NCBI RefSeq assembly: GCF_021026335.1
Contig: NZ_JAJNCY010000003.1
Coordinates: 310,001-374,000, forward strand
Reading direction: 5' to 3'
Source of the DNA: Rhizobium sp. C1
Lineage (GTDB): Bacteria; Pseudomonadota; Alphaproteobacteria; Rhizobiales; Rhizobiaceae
Length of the DNA: 64,000 bases
Position 1 is the stretch's first letter; every line of letters begins with the position of its first letter. This document shows positions 31,977-41,091 of this stretch, piece by piece. The notes below the pieces were generated by a model, which was given only the letters and a program-made list of their open reading frames with translations, was not told the origin of the DNA and made no database searches. The translations under genes and the position numbers were made by a program.

Positions 31977-33398
31977 TTATGCCGACTGCGCCAGCGGCGC
32001 GCTTTGCGGCATGAAGGGTTTGAGGGAAAGTTCGCGTTCGAGGCGACGTGCGACCGAGGAGATCTGCGCTTCCCGCCAGGGCCGGCCGATGATCTGGATG
32101 GCGACGGGCAAACCTTCGGGCGAGACGGCAACCGGCAGTGTGACGACCGGCAGACCCAGATAGGAGAATGGCCGCGTGAACGATGTCATCGCACTGACGA
32201 TGCGGTTCATCTCGGGGCTTGCCCCGATATCGACATCGGCCGAGCGCGGCGGCAGGAACGGCATGACCGGTGCGATCAGCACGTCGGCGTGCGCAAAGGC
32301 AGTTTCCAGGAACTCGGCGAGCATCAGGCTCCGCATCTGCAACGCGCGGATATAGATCGGCGCGGGCATGGCAAGCGACTGCGACAGGCGCATGCGGATC
32401 TGCGGACCGTAATCTTCCGGGCGCTCGCGCATCCAGTCGAAATGCACGGTGCCGGCTTCGGCCATGGCCACGACATTGGCGAGTTCCGCAACGGTAGAGA
32501 GATCGGAGGGCTTGACCTGCCCAACGGACGCGACATGTGGCGCAAGCGATGACATCGCGGTGGAAATGCCGTTACCGACGACGGCAGCGAGGTCCTTCTC
32601 GAAGAAGCCGCCCAAAACGCCGAGGCGTATCGAGGAAAGGTCGTCAAGAAGGTCACCGGGTGGGGGTATGCGTTCACAGGTCGGGTCAAGCGGGTCCGCC
32701 CCGCTGATGATCTGCAGGATGCGGTAGGCATCCTCGACATTTCCGGCGAGCGGACCCACGCAATCCTGTGAGAAGGAAAGCGGCATCGCTCCGTGACGGC
32801 TGACGCGCCCCTGCGTCGGCTTGATGCCGACGACGCCGCAGCAGGCGGCGGGCAAGCGGATGGAGCCCCCCGTGTCTGAACCGAGTGCCGCCAGCACGAC
32901 CCCTGCCCCTACGGCTGCGCCCGAACCGCTGGATGAACCGCCCGTGATAAGTTCCGGATCGATCGGGTTGCGCGCCCGGCCATGATGGGCGTTGTGCCCT
33001 GTGGGCCCCATGGCGAATTCGCTCATGTTCAGCCGGCCGATCGAGATCGCGCCGGCTGCCTCCAGCCGCTGCATGACAGTCGAGGTCGAGCTTGCGACAT
33101 GATCCGCACGGATTTTCGAGCCGCAACCGGTCACCATGCCCTTCCGGTCATACATGTCCTTGTGCGCCAGCGGCACGCCGTGAAGCGCCCCAAGCGGCTT
33201 TCCCTCCGCCTGCCATCGGTCGGCGGCCTCTGCGGCGGCAAGCGCTGCCTCTTCCTCGATGGCGATGAAGGCATTGATGCGCGGCTGCGCGGCCTTGGCG
33301 CGGGCGATGGCGGCTTGGGTCAGTTCCACGGAGCTGGTAGCACCGCTGCGGACCATTGTGACAGCCTCCGCGAAGCTTTTCGGGTTGAGTTCGCTCAT
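31977..33398 (-). CDS. Amidase signature enzyme (AtzE-like), paired with an AtzG-like protein
   Basis: The 473-residue enzyme has the Ser-Ser-Lys amidase triad: the lysine in PLAHKDMYD (about 79), GGSSSGSGAAV (about 153) and GSDTGGSIRLP (about 175). The preceding gene is a 68-aa AtzG-like protein whose stop overlaps this start (ATGA at 33398-33395). AtzE, the 1-carboxybiuret hydrolase of cyanuric-acid breakdown, works as a complex with AtzG, so this pair may also act as a heteromer on a small amide or ureide. The substrate is unknown. It is part of the operon 37305-31416. Confidence 0.85.
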   Translation of the reverse strand: MSELNPKSFAEAVTMVRSGATSSVELTQAAIARAKAAQPRINAFIAIEEEAALAAAEAADRWQAEGKPLGALHGVPLAHKDMYDRKGMVTGCGSKIRADHVASSTSTVMQRLEAAGAISIGRLNMSEFAMGPTGHNAHHGRARNPIDPELITGGSSSGSGAAVGAGVVLAALGSDTGGSIRLPAACCGVVGIKPTQGRVSRHGAMPLSFSQDCVGPLAGNVEDAYRILQIISGADPLDPTCERIPPPGDLLDDLSSIRLGVLGGFFEKDLAAVVGNGISTAMSSLAPHVASVGQVKPSDLSTVAELANVVAMAEAGTVHFDWMRERPEDYGPQIRMRLSQSLAMPAPIYIRALQMRSLMLAEFLETAFAHADVLIAPVMPFLPPRSADVDIGASPEMNRIVSAMTSFTRPFSYLGLPVVTLPVAVSPEGLPVAIQIIGRPWREAQISSVARRLERELSLKPFMPQSAPLAQSA

Positions 33399-33601
33399 GC
33401 CTTAGCCTCCTTCGCCATCAGCGCGTAATAGGTGGAGGGCTCTATCGAGAAGAAGACATTCCCCTCCCCCACACGCGGCGGAGCAATCGCCGCGCTGTCA
33501 CGCTGCATTTCGCCGGCCATGGCGACCATCTCGGCCTCGTTCGCCTGGCGCGCCCAATATAGGCGCGCCAGCGTATCCGCGATGTCCTTGAGCTCCTTCA
33601 T
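33395..33601 (-). CDS. AtzG-like small protein (DUF4089 type)
   Basis: The 68-residue helical protein (ELKDIADTLARLYWARQANE, then SIEPSTYYALMAKE) is linked by ATGA overlaps to the permease upstream and the amidase downstream. Its size, helical style and place beside an amidase-signature gene match AtzG/DUF4089 partners that stabilise AtzE and close its active site. The sequence link to AtzG is from memory and weak, because these proteins are short and diverse. Confidence 0.6.
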   Translation of the reverse strand: MKELKDIADTLARLYWARQANEAEMVAMAGEMQRDSAAIAPPRVGEGNVFFSIEPSTYYALMAKEAKA

Positions 33602-34611
33602 CAGCTGAAATCCTGCGGCTGGCGATTGCGCACGAGCTGGCTGAGCGACACGGCGATGACCAGCGCGCCGCCATAGAACAGGTTCTGCACATAGGCATGC
33701 GCGCCCATCATGGTGAGACCGGTGATGCCGGTCACCAAAAAGTAGACGCTGATCACCGCGCCGAAGGCATTGAAGCGGCCGGGCGCAATGGTCGTGGCGC
33801 CGAGGAAAGCGGCGGCGAAAGCCGGTAGCAGCAGGTTGAGGCCGGAGAGCGGATCGGCCGAACCGGTCATGCCGGAATAGAGGATGCCGGCAAAGGCGGA
33901 GATGAGACCGGAGAGAATGAAGGAGGTCGCCCGCACCCGCTCGACCGGTATGCCGTTCAGCCGCGAAACCTCACGCCCGCGACCGACAAAGAGCAGCTTG
34001 CGGCCTGGAATGGTGAATTCGAAGGCATACCAGATGACGGCCGCGAGGATCAGCGCATAGTAGAAGGCCAGCGGAATGCCCCAGAGCCTGCCCATGATCA
34101 CCCAGGAGACCAGCTCCATCGAGACACCGGAAATGGTCTGCGATCCGCTCATCCAGAGGATGACGCCGTTGACGAACGTCCCGACACCCAGCGTCACGAT
34201 CAGAGAGTGAATGCGGAAGTAGAGGACGAAGAAGGCGTTGATTGCCCCGATCAGCGCACCGACGGCGAGCGACATGACGAGCACCGGCAGGATCGGCCAG
34301 CCCATCTGCGCGTTGAAGACGCCGATCACCATGGAACTCATCGTCAGGATCGACGCGCCGGAGAGATCGAAATCACCAGACGTCAGCGGAATGATGATGC
34401 CGAGCGTCAGCACGACCAGCACCGCCTGCGAGCCGAACATGGTGGAGAAGTTCCGCCAGCTGAGGAAGCTGTCAGGCATGAGAATGCCGAAAAGGATGAT
34501 GAGGAAGAGCCAGGCAGCGACCAGCGCGAAGCGTTCCGCCTCGGTCTTCAGCGTGAAGCGCGACTTGAGCGCGGAAACGGGCTTCTGGATGGGCATGTCG
34601 ATCGTCGTCAT
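33601..34611 (-). CDS. ABC transporter permease, sugar/nucleoside (RbsC-like) type
   Basis: The 336-residue protein has about ten membrane helices and the BPD_transp_2 pattern (ILTMSSMVIGVFNAQMGWPI, IHSLIVTLGVGTFVNGVILW, RVRATSFILSGLISAFAGIL). Family members import pentoses, autoinducer-2, nucleosides or heterocycles. The start at 34611 is fixed by an ATGA overlap with the ATPase stop. The N-terminal 30 residues are cytoplasmic. It works with the ATPase at 34608 and the binding protein at 36205. Confidence 0.9.
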   Translation of the reverse strand: MTTIDMPIQKPVSALKSRFTLKTEAERFALVAAWLFLIILFGILMPDSFLSWRNFSTMFGSQAVLVVLTLGIIIPLTSGDFDLSGASILTMSSMVIGVFNAQMGWPILPVLVMSLAVGALIGAINAFFVLYFRIHSLIVTLGVGTFVNGVILWMSGSQTISGVSMELVSWVIMGRLWGIPLAFYYALILAAVIWYAFEFTIPGRKLLFVGRGREVSRLNGIPVERVRATSFILSGLISAFAGILYSGMTGSADPLSGLNLLLPAFAAAFLGATTIAPGRFNAFGAVISVYFLVTGITGLTMMGAHAYVQNLFYGGALVIAVSLSQLVRNRQPQDFS

Positions 34612-36170
34612 TCTGCGGCCTCCGCATCGGTGCTGTAGAAGCAGGCTTCGGTGATTGCCTTGCGGCTGATCTCGTGTCCCTTGAGCTCGACCACAGGCCG
34701 CCCGCGCGAGAAGACGAGGATGCGGTCGCAAATCTGCTCAAGCTGTTCATTGTCGGTGGAAGCGCAGAGGATGGACGTGCCGGCCCTTGCCGCCCCGTCC
34801 AGCGCCTTGAAAATCTGCTGGCGCGCACCGAAATCGACGCCCTGCGTCGGCTCGTCGAGAAGCAGGAGCTTCGGCTGGATGCGCAGCCATTTGGCGAGCA
34901 GCACCTTCTGCTGGTTGCCGCCCGAAAGCGACCCTAGCGCCAGCGCCGGATTGTGCGGCCGCACATCGTGCATGGTCGAAAGCCGCCCCGCCTCCCTGAC
35001 CATCGCGCCACGGTCGAGGCCTGCGAGATGCGAAAGCTCATCGAGGATCGGCAACGTGATATTATCTGTGACGGCCAGCGACCCGATGCCGGCCGCGCCC
35101 AGCCGGTCGCCGGGCAGAAGCGCCACGCCCATGCGCTGCGCAATGAGTGGCGTGATCGTTGCCAGATCGATCTTCCGGTCGGCCACAGTCAGCGTGCCCG
35201 CGCCACGCCGCGCGCCGTAGAGCGTGTAAGGCACGCTGGCGAAGCCGGACCCGATCAAACCCGTGACCCCGAGGATTTCGCCCTCCTGCAAGGACAGGCT
35301 GAAAGGCGGCGTTTTGCCGTCGGTCAGGTTGTCGGCGCGGATAGCAACAGGTGCTGCACCCAGGGCCATGCGCTGCTTGGCAAAAGCATCGATGCGCGAA
35401 CCGACGATGGTGTCAAGAATGGCCTGCCGGCTGGAGGCCCTCGTATCGAGCACATCGACGAGTTGCCCGTCGCGCAGGACGGCAACACGATCAGTAATGT
35501 CGCGCACCTCGTCGATATCGTGGGTGACGATGATGACGGACGCTCCGGTCTTCACGATCGAGCGCACGAGGTCAAAGAGGCGCTTCACGTCTTCGCCCGG
35601 CAGGAAGGGCGTAGGCTCGTCGAGCACGAGAATGCCCTCCCCGCCATAACCGGCGTCGGATGCGCGCAGGTCTTCGAAGGCGCGGATGATGGCGACGAAG
35701 GCGCGCTCAACCGGCGGTAGGCTTGCGACCGTCGCCAGCGGGTCGATGTCGAGATTGAATTCTGCAAAGAGCGCCGAAAGCCGCTCTGCTTCCTTGCGCC
35801 AGGAGACGAACCATGGGTTCTTTTGGCCAAGCGACGTGACGCGCATGTTCTCGGCGACGGTGAGTGACGGCACGAGGCCGAGATGCTGGTGGACGAAGGC
35901 GACGCCGCGTTTCTTGATCAGCATGGGGTCGAGCGGCAGGGCCATTTTCTCGCCCCACAACACCACCTCACTGCCCTCTTCCGGCTGGTGAAAGCCAGCC
36001 AGAACCTTGATGAGGGTGGATTTGCCCGAGCCGTTCTGCCCGAGCAGACCGAAGACCTCGCCACGGCGAACTGCAACGCTGACGCCCTTGAGCGCATAAT
36101 TGCTTCCGAACTTCATCTTGATGTCGTTCATCAAAAGGACGGCATTGTCGGTCGTTGCAGTGTTGGACAT
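34608..36170 (-). CDS. ABC transporter dual ATPase, sugar (RbsA-like) type, with odd first signature
   Basis: The 520-residue protein has two ABC domains. The first has a normal Walker A (GQNGSGKST, about 43) and Walker B (ILVLDEPTPFL), but where LSGGQ is expected it reads SLPPVERAFVAII. The second domain has a proper signature [12 protein letters not shown] (about 415) and LLLLDEPTQGVD, but its Walker A region reads GLIGSGFAS, as in other sugar ATPases with a degenerate second P-loop. One composite site could therefore still be active. It starts at ATG 36170, 34 bases after the binding-protein gene. Confidence 0.88.
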   Translation of the reverse strand: MSNTATTDNAVLLMNDIKMKFGSNYALKGVSVAVRRGEVFGLLGQNGSGKSTLIKVLAGFHQPEEGSEVVLWGEKMALPLDPMLIKKRGVAFVHQHLGLVPSLTVAENMRVTSLGQKNPWFVSWRKEAERLSALFAEFNLDIDPLATVASLPPVERAFVAIIRAFEDLRASDAGYGGEGILVLDEPTPFLPGEDVKRLFDLVRSIVKTGASVIIVTHDIDEVRDITDRVAVLRDGQLVDVLDTRASSRQAILDTIVGSRIDAFAKQRMALGAAPVAIRADNLTDGKTPPFSLSLQEGEILGVTGLIGSGFASVPYTLYGARRGAGTLTVADRKIDLATITPLIAQRMGVALLPGDRLGAAGIGSLAVTDNITLPILDELSHLAGLDRGAMVREAGRLSTMHDVRPHNPALALGSLSGGNQQKVLLAKWLRIQPKLLLLDEPTQGVDFGARQQIFKALDGAARAGTSILCASTDNEQLEQICDRILVFSRGRPVVELKGHEISRKAITEACFYSTDAEAAE

Positions 36171-36204
36171 GGCGTGGCTCCCGTTCCGGTCTGCGTTGCT
36201 CAGA

Positions 36205-37305
36205 TCACTTCAGCTTCCAGAGCTTGCGGAAGCCGTCGAGATGGGCGTCGCCATAGCCGTCGTTGAAGTTGGCCGGAATGCCCGCCGTCTTCACGTTGTC
36301 CTTGTCGAAGATGAGCAGCGGGACGTTGAGCTTGGCCACTTCCGGCTTGCCGCAGATCATGCGCATGATGTTGTCGATCGCCGCATAACCGGCCCAGCCG
36401 AGGCTTTCGCCGATATCCATGTTGACCTGGCCCTCGCGCAGCATATCCAGAACGAAGGGCGTGCCGTTGAAGCCGGCAACGCCGACCGAGCCGAGAGCGC
36501 CGGTGATGCGCAGCGCCGGCACGACGAATTGCGACATCGAGTCATAGATCGGGATGATGTAGTTGATGCCCGGATCGGCCAGCAGCGCCGACTGGGTGCC
36601 CGGCTGGATCTTCGTCGCCCAGTCGGAGACCGGAACGTCGAGATGCTTCTGCTTGCATTCCGGGCAGAGCGCCTTCAGCTCGTCCTGGATCGCCTTGACG
36701 AAGGGAATGGACGGCAGAACGTCGGACGAGCCGATGATCAGGACGTTGGGCTTGCCGCCGGTCTGCACATAGGCGTAAGCGGCGAGCACCTTGCCGGCGC
36801 CGGTGAAGTCGACGCGCGAAGAATAGTCGACCGTCGGCGCGGATTTCTGCGTGACGTCGTAAAGATGCGTCGTCGTAACCTTCAGGCCGGCATTGCGCGC
36901 TTCGGTGAGCTGCGGACCCAGCCATTCGGGATTGAGACCGCCAGCCAGATCCAGCACGTCGTATTTCTGGCTGATCGCCTGCGACACGCCTTGGATCCAC
37001 TGGTCCGTCTTCAGCTGGTTGTCCCAGGTCGTATAGGTGAAGCCCACTTCCTTCGCTGCGGTGGACATGGCCTTCTGCAGCTCGACATTGAACGGGATCG
37101 TCATCGAAATCGGGATCGACAGCACCTTCTTGCCGGCCATGCAGGACTTCGCATCGAAGGGCTCGCCCGGCGGATCGAAGACGGGCATCTTCTTATGCTG
37201 TTCAAGGATCGTCTTGGCGTCGGCCATGGCATCCGCATGCGCGCCGGACGGCACTGCAGCAATGGCGGACACGGCAACGAAAGCGCTGAGTAGAAGCACA
37301 CGCAT
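36205..37305 (-). CDS. ABC transporter periplasmic binding protein, sugar/heterocycle type
   Basis: The 366-residue protein begins with a signal peptide (LLLSAFVAVSAIAAVPSG, cleavage near AHADA) and has the periplasmic-binding-protein type 1 fold pattern (ISMTIPFNVELQKAMSTAAK, then VLIIGSSDVLPSIPFVKAIQ). The start at 37305 is chosen because AGGGGA lies 10 bases before it; an in-frame ATG at 37314 touches that site. It is the first gene of a six-gene operon ending with the flavin reductase. A palindromic operator-like sequence lies upstream at 37379. The ligand is probably the N-containing ring compound degraded by the cluster. Confidence 0.86.
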   Translation of the reverse strand: MRVLLLSAFVAVSAIAAVPSGAHADAMADAKTILEQHKKMPVFDPPGEPFDAKSCMAGKKVLSIPISMTIPFNVELQKAMSTAAKEVGFTYTTWDNQLKTDQWIQGVSQAISQKYDVLDLAGGLNPEWLGPQLTEARNAGLKVTTTHLYDVTQKSAPTVDYSSRVDFTGAGKVLAAYAYVQTGGKPNVLIIGSSDVLPSIPFVKAIQDELKALCPECKQKHLDVPVSDWATKIQPGTQSALLADPGINYIIPIYDSMSQFVVPALRITGALGSVGVAGFNGTPFVLDMLREGQVNMDIGESLGWAGYAAIDNIMRMICGKPEVAKLNVPLLIFDKDNVKTAGIPANFNDGYGDAHLDGFRKLWKLK

Positions 37306-37378
37306 ATCTGACATTCCCCTGTTGGATGCCCCGCTTTTCCGGGGTCGTGATCGCATCTTCACCGTGATGAGGCATTTT

Positions 37379-37394
37379 AATGTACGTACATATT
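37379..37394 (-). promoter_or_regulatory. Operator-like 16-mer before the binding-protein operon
   Basis: AATGTACGTACATATT includes a perfect 12-bp palindrome (ATGTACGTACAT, 37380-37391), about 75 bases before the start at 37305. The CGTACATAT half recurs at 38855 and 39952, in the other two control regions of the cluster. The likely binder is the GntR-family regulator at 38978. Confidence 0.6.
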
Positions 37395-37597
37395 CAGTTG
37401 TCCGTCAACGGTTTTGCAAGAATTTTTTGCAGTGCAAAATATTGAGGCAATTGCCGGATTGTGTATAAAAAAGTGCAATATTCTTATTCATTTTCAGCGA
37501 TTTCTATCGTCGTAACCTAACGTCAGCAGACGACAAAACGGGGCTGCAGCAACGCCGCAACCCCGTACAACGCGTTAGTATGTCGGTACTTTTGGAA

Positions 37598-38830
37598 TCA
37601 GACTCGGGCAGCTCGGTGCGAACGCCACGCGGCAATCATTCCAAAGAACCCGAGCAGCGAGAAGACCAGGAAGCTCGCACCGTAATGACCGGTAACCATG
37701 TAGAGGCTGGCGAAGCTCGACGGTCCGACGATGACGCCGATGAAAGTGTAGACCAGCACACCGCCCGTGATCGCGCCAATCCGTCCTTCAGGCGCATTGT
37801 GGGCGACTTCCGCCAGTAGCACGCCATTCCAGCCGATCGTGGTCATGCCCAGCATGATGAGGACGCCCACCTGCAGCCAGGCCGGCATATGCACTACAAA
37901 GAAGAGGGACGCGAAGCCGACGCCGATCAAGAGACCGAGCAGCGCCAGCGTCTTGAAGCCGCCCCCTAGCCTGTCTGCAACCACACCCCAGAAAATACGG
38001 CCGAAGGCGCCGAAAAACTGCATGATGGCAGCAACGGATCCGGCCGCCAGCAGCGACCATCCGCCATCATGAACCAATGTGACCACTGCAAAGGCCGAGA
38101 GAGACAGCTGCGTCGCCGAATAGGCGAAGCCGAGAAAACTCAAGCTCCGCAGCTTCCCGTTCTTCCAGATGATCCCCTGCTCGTCGCGGAAGCCCTTCAT
38201 CATCGAGCCCATCGGCACGCTGCGGTCGATCGGCTCTGTCACGTGCGTGGCAGCCAGCAGTACCATGGTCGCCAGCGGCGCGGCAGCGCCGATCAGCAGT
38301 GCATATTGCCAGTCCATCTGCCGCGACAGGAAGGGAAAGGCGAAACTTGCGAGAATACCGCCCAAAGGCACGCCCGACTGCTTGATGGAAAACACGATGT
38401 TGCGCTTGCCGTGCGGCGTGATCCGTCCCAGCATCTCCGAAGAGGCGGGATTGTTGAGGCCATAGCCGATACCGATGAGGAGGGATGCGACGATGATCGG
38501 CAGGACTTGCGCCATGGCAATACCCACGAAGCCGAGCAGGAAGCAGGCAAGCGCCAGCTGCTCGACTCGCACCGGACCGAGGCGCTTCACCAGCGTTCCC
38601 GCGACAGCGGAGGAAAACATGCCGGACGCATAGATCAGACTGATCTGGTAGCCGATGAGATAGGCGCCGATACCAAGATCAGCCGCCACGGTTGGGGCAA
38701 TGGCCGTCAGCGCCAGCACGCTGGCCGTCGCCACGATCTGGATCAATGTCGCGGCACTTAACGTAACCACTAGGGAATGGGATTTGCGGGCGCCCGAACC
38801 TGAGGTGTCGTCGGCTGTGATGTCTGACAT
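37598..38830 (-). CDS. Major facilitator superfamily transporter
   Basis: The roughly 410-residue protein has 12 membrane helices and MFS loop motifs (GTLVKRLGPVRVEQLALAC between helices 2 and 3, GVVADRLGGGFKTLALLGL between 8 and 9). It probably moves a small organic molecule with protons across the inner membrane, as a second uptake route or an exporter for the RutA cluster. The start at 38830 (MSDITADD) is preferred over 38839. It has its own operator-like site upstream and is divergent from the GntR gene. Confidence 0.86.
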   Translation of the reverse strand: MSDITADDTSGSGARKSHSLVVTLSAATLIQIVATASVLALTAIAPTVAADLGIGAYLIGYQISLIYASGMFSSAVAGTLVKRLGPVRVEQLALACFLLGFVGIAMAQVLPIIVASLLIGIGYGLNNPASSEMLGRITPHGKRNIVFSIKQSGVPLGGILASFAFPFLSRQMDWQYALLIGAAAPLATMVLLAATHVTEPIDRSVPMGSMMKGFRDEQGIIWKNGKLRSLSFLGFAYSATQLSLSAFAVVTLVHDGGWSLLAAGSVAAIMQFFGAFGRIFWGVVADRLGGGFKTLALLGLLIGVGFASLFFVVHMPAWLQVGVLIMLGMTTIGWNGVLLAEVAHNAPEGRIGAITGGVLVYTFIGVIVGPSSFASLYMVTGHYGASFLVFSLLGFFGMIAAWRSHRAARV

Positions 38831-38854
38831 GAAAGGCAACTGTCCTAAAAATCG

Positions 38855-38870
38855 TATATGTACGTACTAA
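38855..38870 (-). promoter_or_regulatory. Operator-like 16-mer between MFS and regulator genes
   Basis: Read on the minus strand the site is TTAGTACGTACATATA; it matches the site at 39952 in 14 of 16 positions and contains the palindromic core GTACGTAC. It lies 25 bases before the MFS start and 108 before the GntR start, so it may control both. Confidence 0.58.
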
Positions 38871-38977
38871 TTGATTTCTTGTTTTGGCGCAAGGACGGGT
38901 GCCGAAATTGCTCCAGCGCCGAAATTTGTTTGCTTTTATAAGAAAAAACATATTGATGAGCCGGGAGGCCCGAACAC

Positions 38978-39775
38978 ATGAGCAATGCGATTTCTGAGGA
39001 AATGACCGGCAGCACGCAGGAAATCAAGAATAGCTGGAAGCCCGAGATCGCGACCGCGCCGCTCTATATGCAGGTGGCGCATCACCTGGACGCGCGCATT
39101 ACCAACGGGGATTTCGCTGTCGGCTCCCTCCTGCCGACCGAAAACGAGCTTGCCGAGGCGTTGGGCGTCAGCCGTCAGACCGTGCGTCAAGCCATCGGTC
39201 TGCTGCGCAACAAGGGGCGACTTTCCGCACGTAAGGGTGTCGGTACGCGGGTGGAGTCTACCGAGCCGACGAGCGGCAGTACACGCTTCATAGCCCATTC
39301 GCGCTCCGAGCTGTTCGAGATCGCGGCAGAAACGGAATTCGTCATCGGCTTCCGCGAAATGGTCTCCGCCCAGGGCAAGCTCGCCGTGGATCTCGGCTGC
39401 CGGCCGGGGCGCAAGTTTCTGCATATTACCGGCGTGCGTTATCCCGCCAATCGTGGCAAGGCCTTTTCCTGGAACGAGGTCTATATCGATTCCCGCGTGG
39501 CCGCCGCTGTCAAGGACGTGACCGTCGCCCGGCGTGCCATCTTCCACTACATCGAAGAATTCACTGGCGAAAAGATCCATGAGATCCAGCAGGATGTCAG
39601 GCCGATCGCCATGGATGCGGACATTGCCGAAAAGGTCGGAGGCAAGGGTGGCGACCTCGCACTGATCGTCAATCGCCGCTACTACGGCTCCGGCCGCCGG
39701 CTCCTCGAATACGCCTTCCAGATTCTCCCTGCCGACCGCTTCACCTACACGACGACGCTGCGCGCAGAGACTTAA
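38978..39775 (+). CDS. GntR-family regulator, HutC subfamily (UTRA domain)
   Basis: The 265-residue protein has a GntR winged helix (about 30-95: APLYMQVAHHLDARITNGDF, then LAEALGVSRQTVRQAIGLLR) and a UTRA ligand domain (about 115-258, ending in RRYYGSGRRLLEYAFQIL). HutC-type proteins usually repress transport and degradation genes until they bind a pathway substrate. It lies between the two halves of the cluster, and the three recurrent 16-mers are its likely targets. The ATG at 38978 has only a weak ribosome-binding site. Confidence 0.88.
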   Translation: MSNAISEEMTGSTQEIKNSWKPEIATAPLYMQVAHHLDARITNGDFAVGSLLPTENELAEALGVSRQTVRQAIGLLRNKGRLSARKGVGTRVESTEPTSGSTRFIAHSRSELFEIAAETEFVIGFREMVSAQGKLAVDLGCRPGRKFLHITGVRYPANRGKAFSWNEVYIDSRVAAAVKDVTVARRAIFHYIEEFTGEKIHEIQQDVRPIAMDADIAEKVGGKGGDLALIVNRRYYGSGRRLLEYAFQILPADRFTYTTTLRAET

Positions 39776-39951
39776 GAGCTCCCCAGCCCTATCGCTGACC
39801 ACGATCCCGCACTGCACAATCCTGCTGCAGGGGGCGCGCTGACGCGCCCATTTCCACGTCATTTTCGCCCCAGATCGCGAAGATTTGCACCTATTTTATG
39901 CACGCCTATTTGTGCGGCATTTTTGTCTGGACAGCCTTCGGAATTTTTGCA

Positions 39952-39967
39952 TTAGTTCGTACATATT
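39952..39967 (+). promoter_or_regulatory. Operator-like 16-mer before the RutA-like operon
   Basis: TTAGTTCGTACATATT lies 38 bases before the RutA-like start. It shares CGTACATATT with the site at 37379 and 14 of 16 positions with the reverse of 38855. Confidence 0.58.
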
Positions 39968-40005
39968 GCATTTCTTTCCAAGCATTCCGACCACAGGAGC
40001 ACATC

Positions 40006-41088
40006 ATGGACATTGGCGTTTTCATTCCGATCGGCAACAATGGCTGGCTGATTTCCGAGGCCGCGCCGCAATACATGCCCAGCTTCGAGCTGAACAAGAA
40101 GATCGTCCAGAAGGCAGAGAGCTACGGTCTCGAATTCGCGCTCTCGATGATCAAACTGCGCGGTTTCGGCGGCAAGACCGAGTTCTGGGACTACAATCTT
40201 GAATCCTTCACGCTGATGGCGAGCCTCGCTGCCGTCACCGAGCGCATCAAGCTCTTCGCCTCGACTGCCGTGCTGACGCTCCCCCCGGCCATCGTGGCGC
40301 GCATGGCGACGACGATCGACAACGTTGCCCCCGGCCGCTTCGGCGTCAACATCGTCTCCGGCTGGCAGATGGCCGAATACGACCAGATGGGCATCTGGCC
40401 GGGCAACGATTACTTCGGCTACCGCTACGACTATTCGTCCGAATATGTGCACGTCATGAAGGAGCTCTGGGCAAAGGGCGAATGCACCTTCGACGGCAAG
40501 CATTTCCAGATGAATGACTGCAAGATGAAGCCGATGCCGGCCAACAAGATCGAGATCGTGGCCGCCGGCCAGAGCCCTCGCGGCATGGAATTCGCCGCTG
40601 AATATGCCGACTACAACTTCGTCATGGGCGCCGGCATCAACACGCCGACCGCGCACAGCGAAGGCAATGTGCGCCTCGTCGAGGCTTCGGCCAAGACCGG
40701 CCGCGACGTTGGCGCCTATGTCCTCTTCATGGTCATTGCCGACGAGACCGACGAACTGGCCAAGGCCAAGTGGGAAAAGTATCGCGCTGGCGCCGATGTC
40801 GACGCGCTCGCCTGGATGGCGGACCAGGGCAGCAAGGATGCCTCTGCCGACAGCTCCTCGACCGCCAAGCACATCAACCTGCCGGAAGGCGCTGTCAACT
40901 TCAACATGGGCACGATCGTCGGCTCCTACGCCTCCGTCGCACGCATGCTGGATGAAGCCGCCAACGTCCCTGGCACGAAGGGCATCATGCTGACCTTCGA
41001 CGACTTCCTGATCGGCCTCGACCAGTTCGGCCAGCGCATCCAGCCGCTCATGGCCTCGCGCAACGCCACCAGCATTGCTGCGGAGTAA
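40006..41088 (+). CDS. RutA-like FMN-dependent monooxygenase (pyrimidine oxygenase family)
   Basis: The 360-residue protein is of the luciferase-like flavin monooxygenase class and is strikingly close to RutA, the uracil oxygenase: [20 protein letters not shown] at the start, [38 protein letters not shown], and the end [20 protein letters not shown]. RutA opens a ring by N-C amide cleavage with a flavin-N5-peroxide. The rest of the Rut pathway (RutC, D, E, G) is missing; amidases take its place, so the substrate may differ from uracil. The ATG at 40006 follows AGGAGCAC. It starts a four-gene operon. Confidence 0.9.
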   Translation: MDIGVFIPIGNNGWLISEAAPQYMPSFELNKKIVQKAESYGLEFALSMIKLRGFGGKTEFWDYNLESFTLMASLAAVTERIKLFASTAVLTLPPAIVARMATTIDNVAPGRFGVNIVSGWQMAEYDQMGIWPGNDYFGYRYDYSSEYVHVMKELWAKGECTFDGKHFQMNDCKMKPMPANKIEIVAAGQSPRGMEFAAEYADYNFVMGAGINTPTAHSEGNVRLVEASAKTGRDVGAYVLFMVIADETDELAKAKWEKYRAGADVDALAWMADQGSKDASADSSSTAKHINLPEGAVNFNMGTIVGSYASVARMLDEAANVPGTKGIMLTFDDFLIGLDQFGQRIQPLMASRNATSIAAE

Positions 41089-41091
41089 GCG

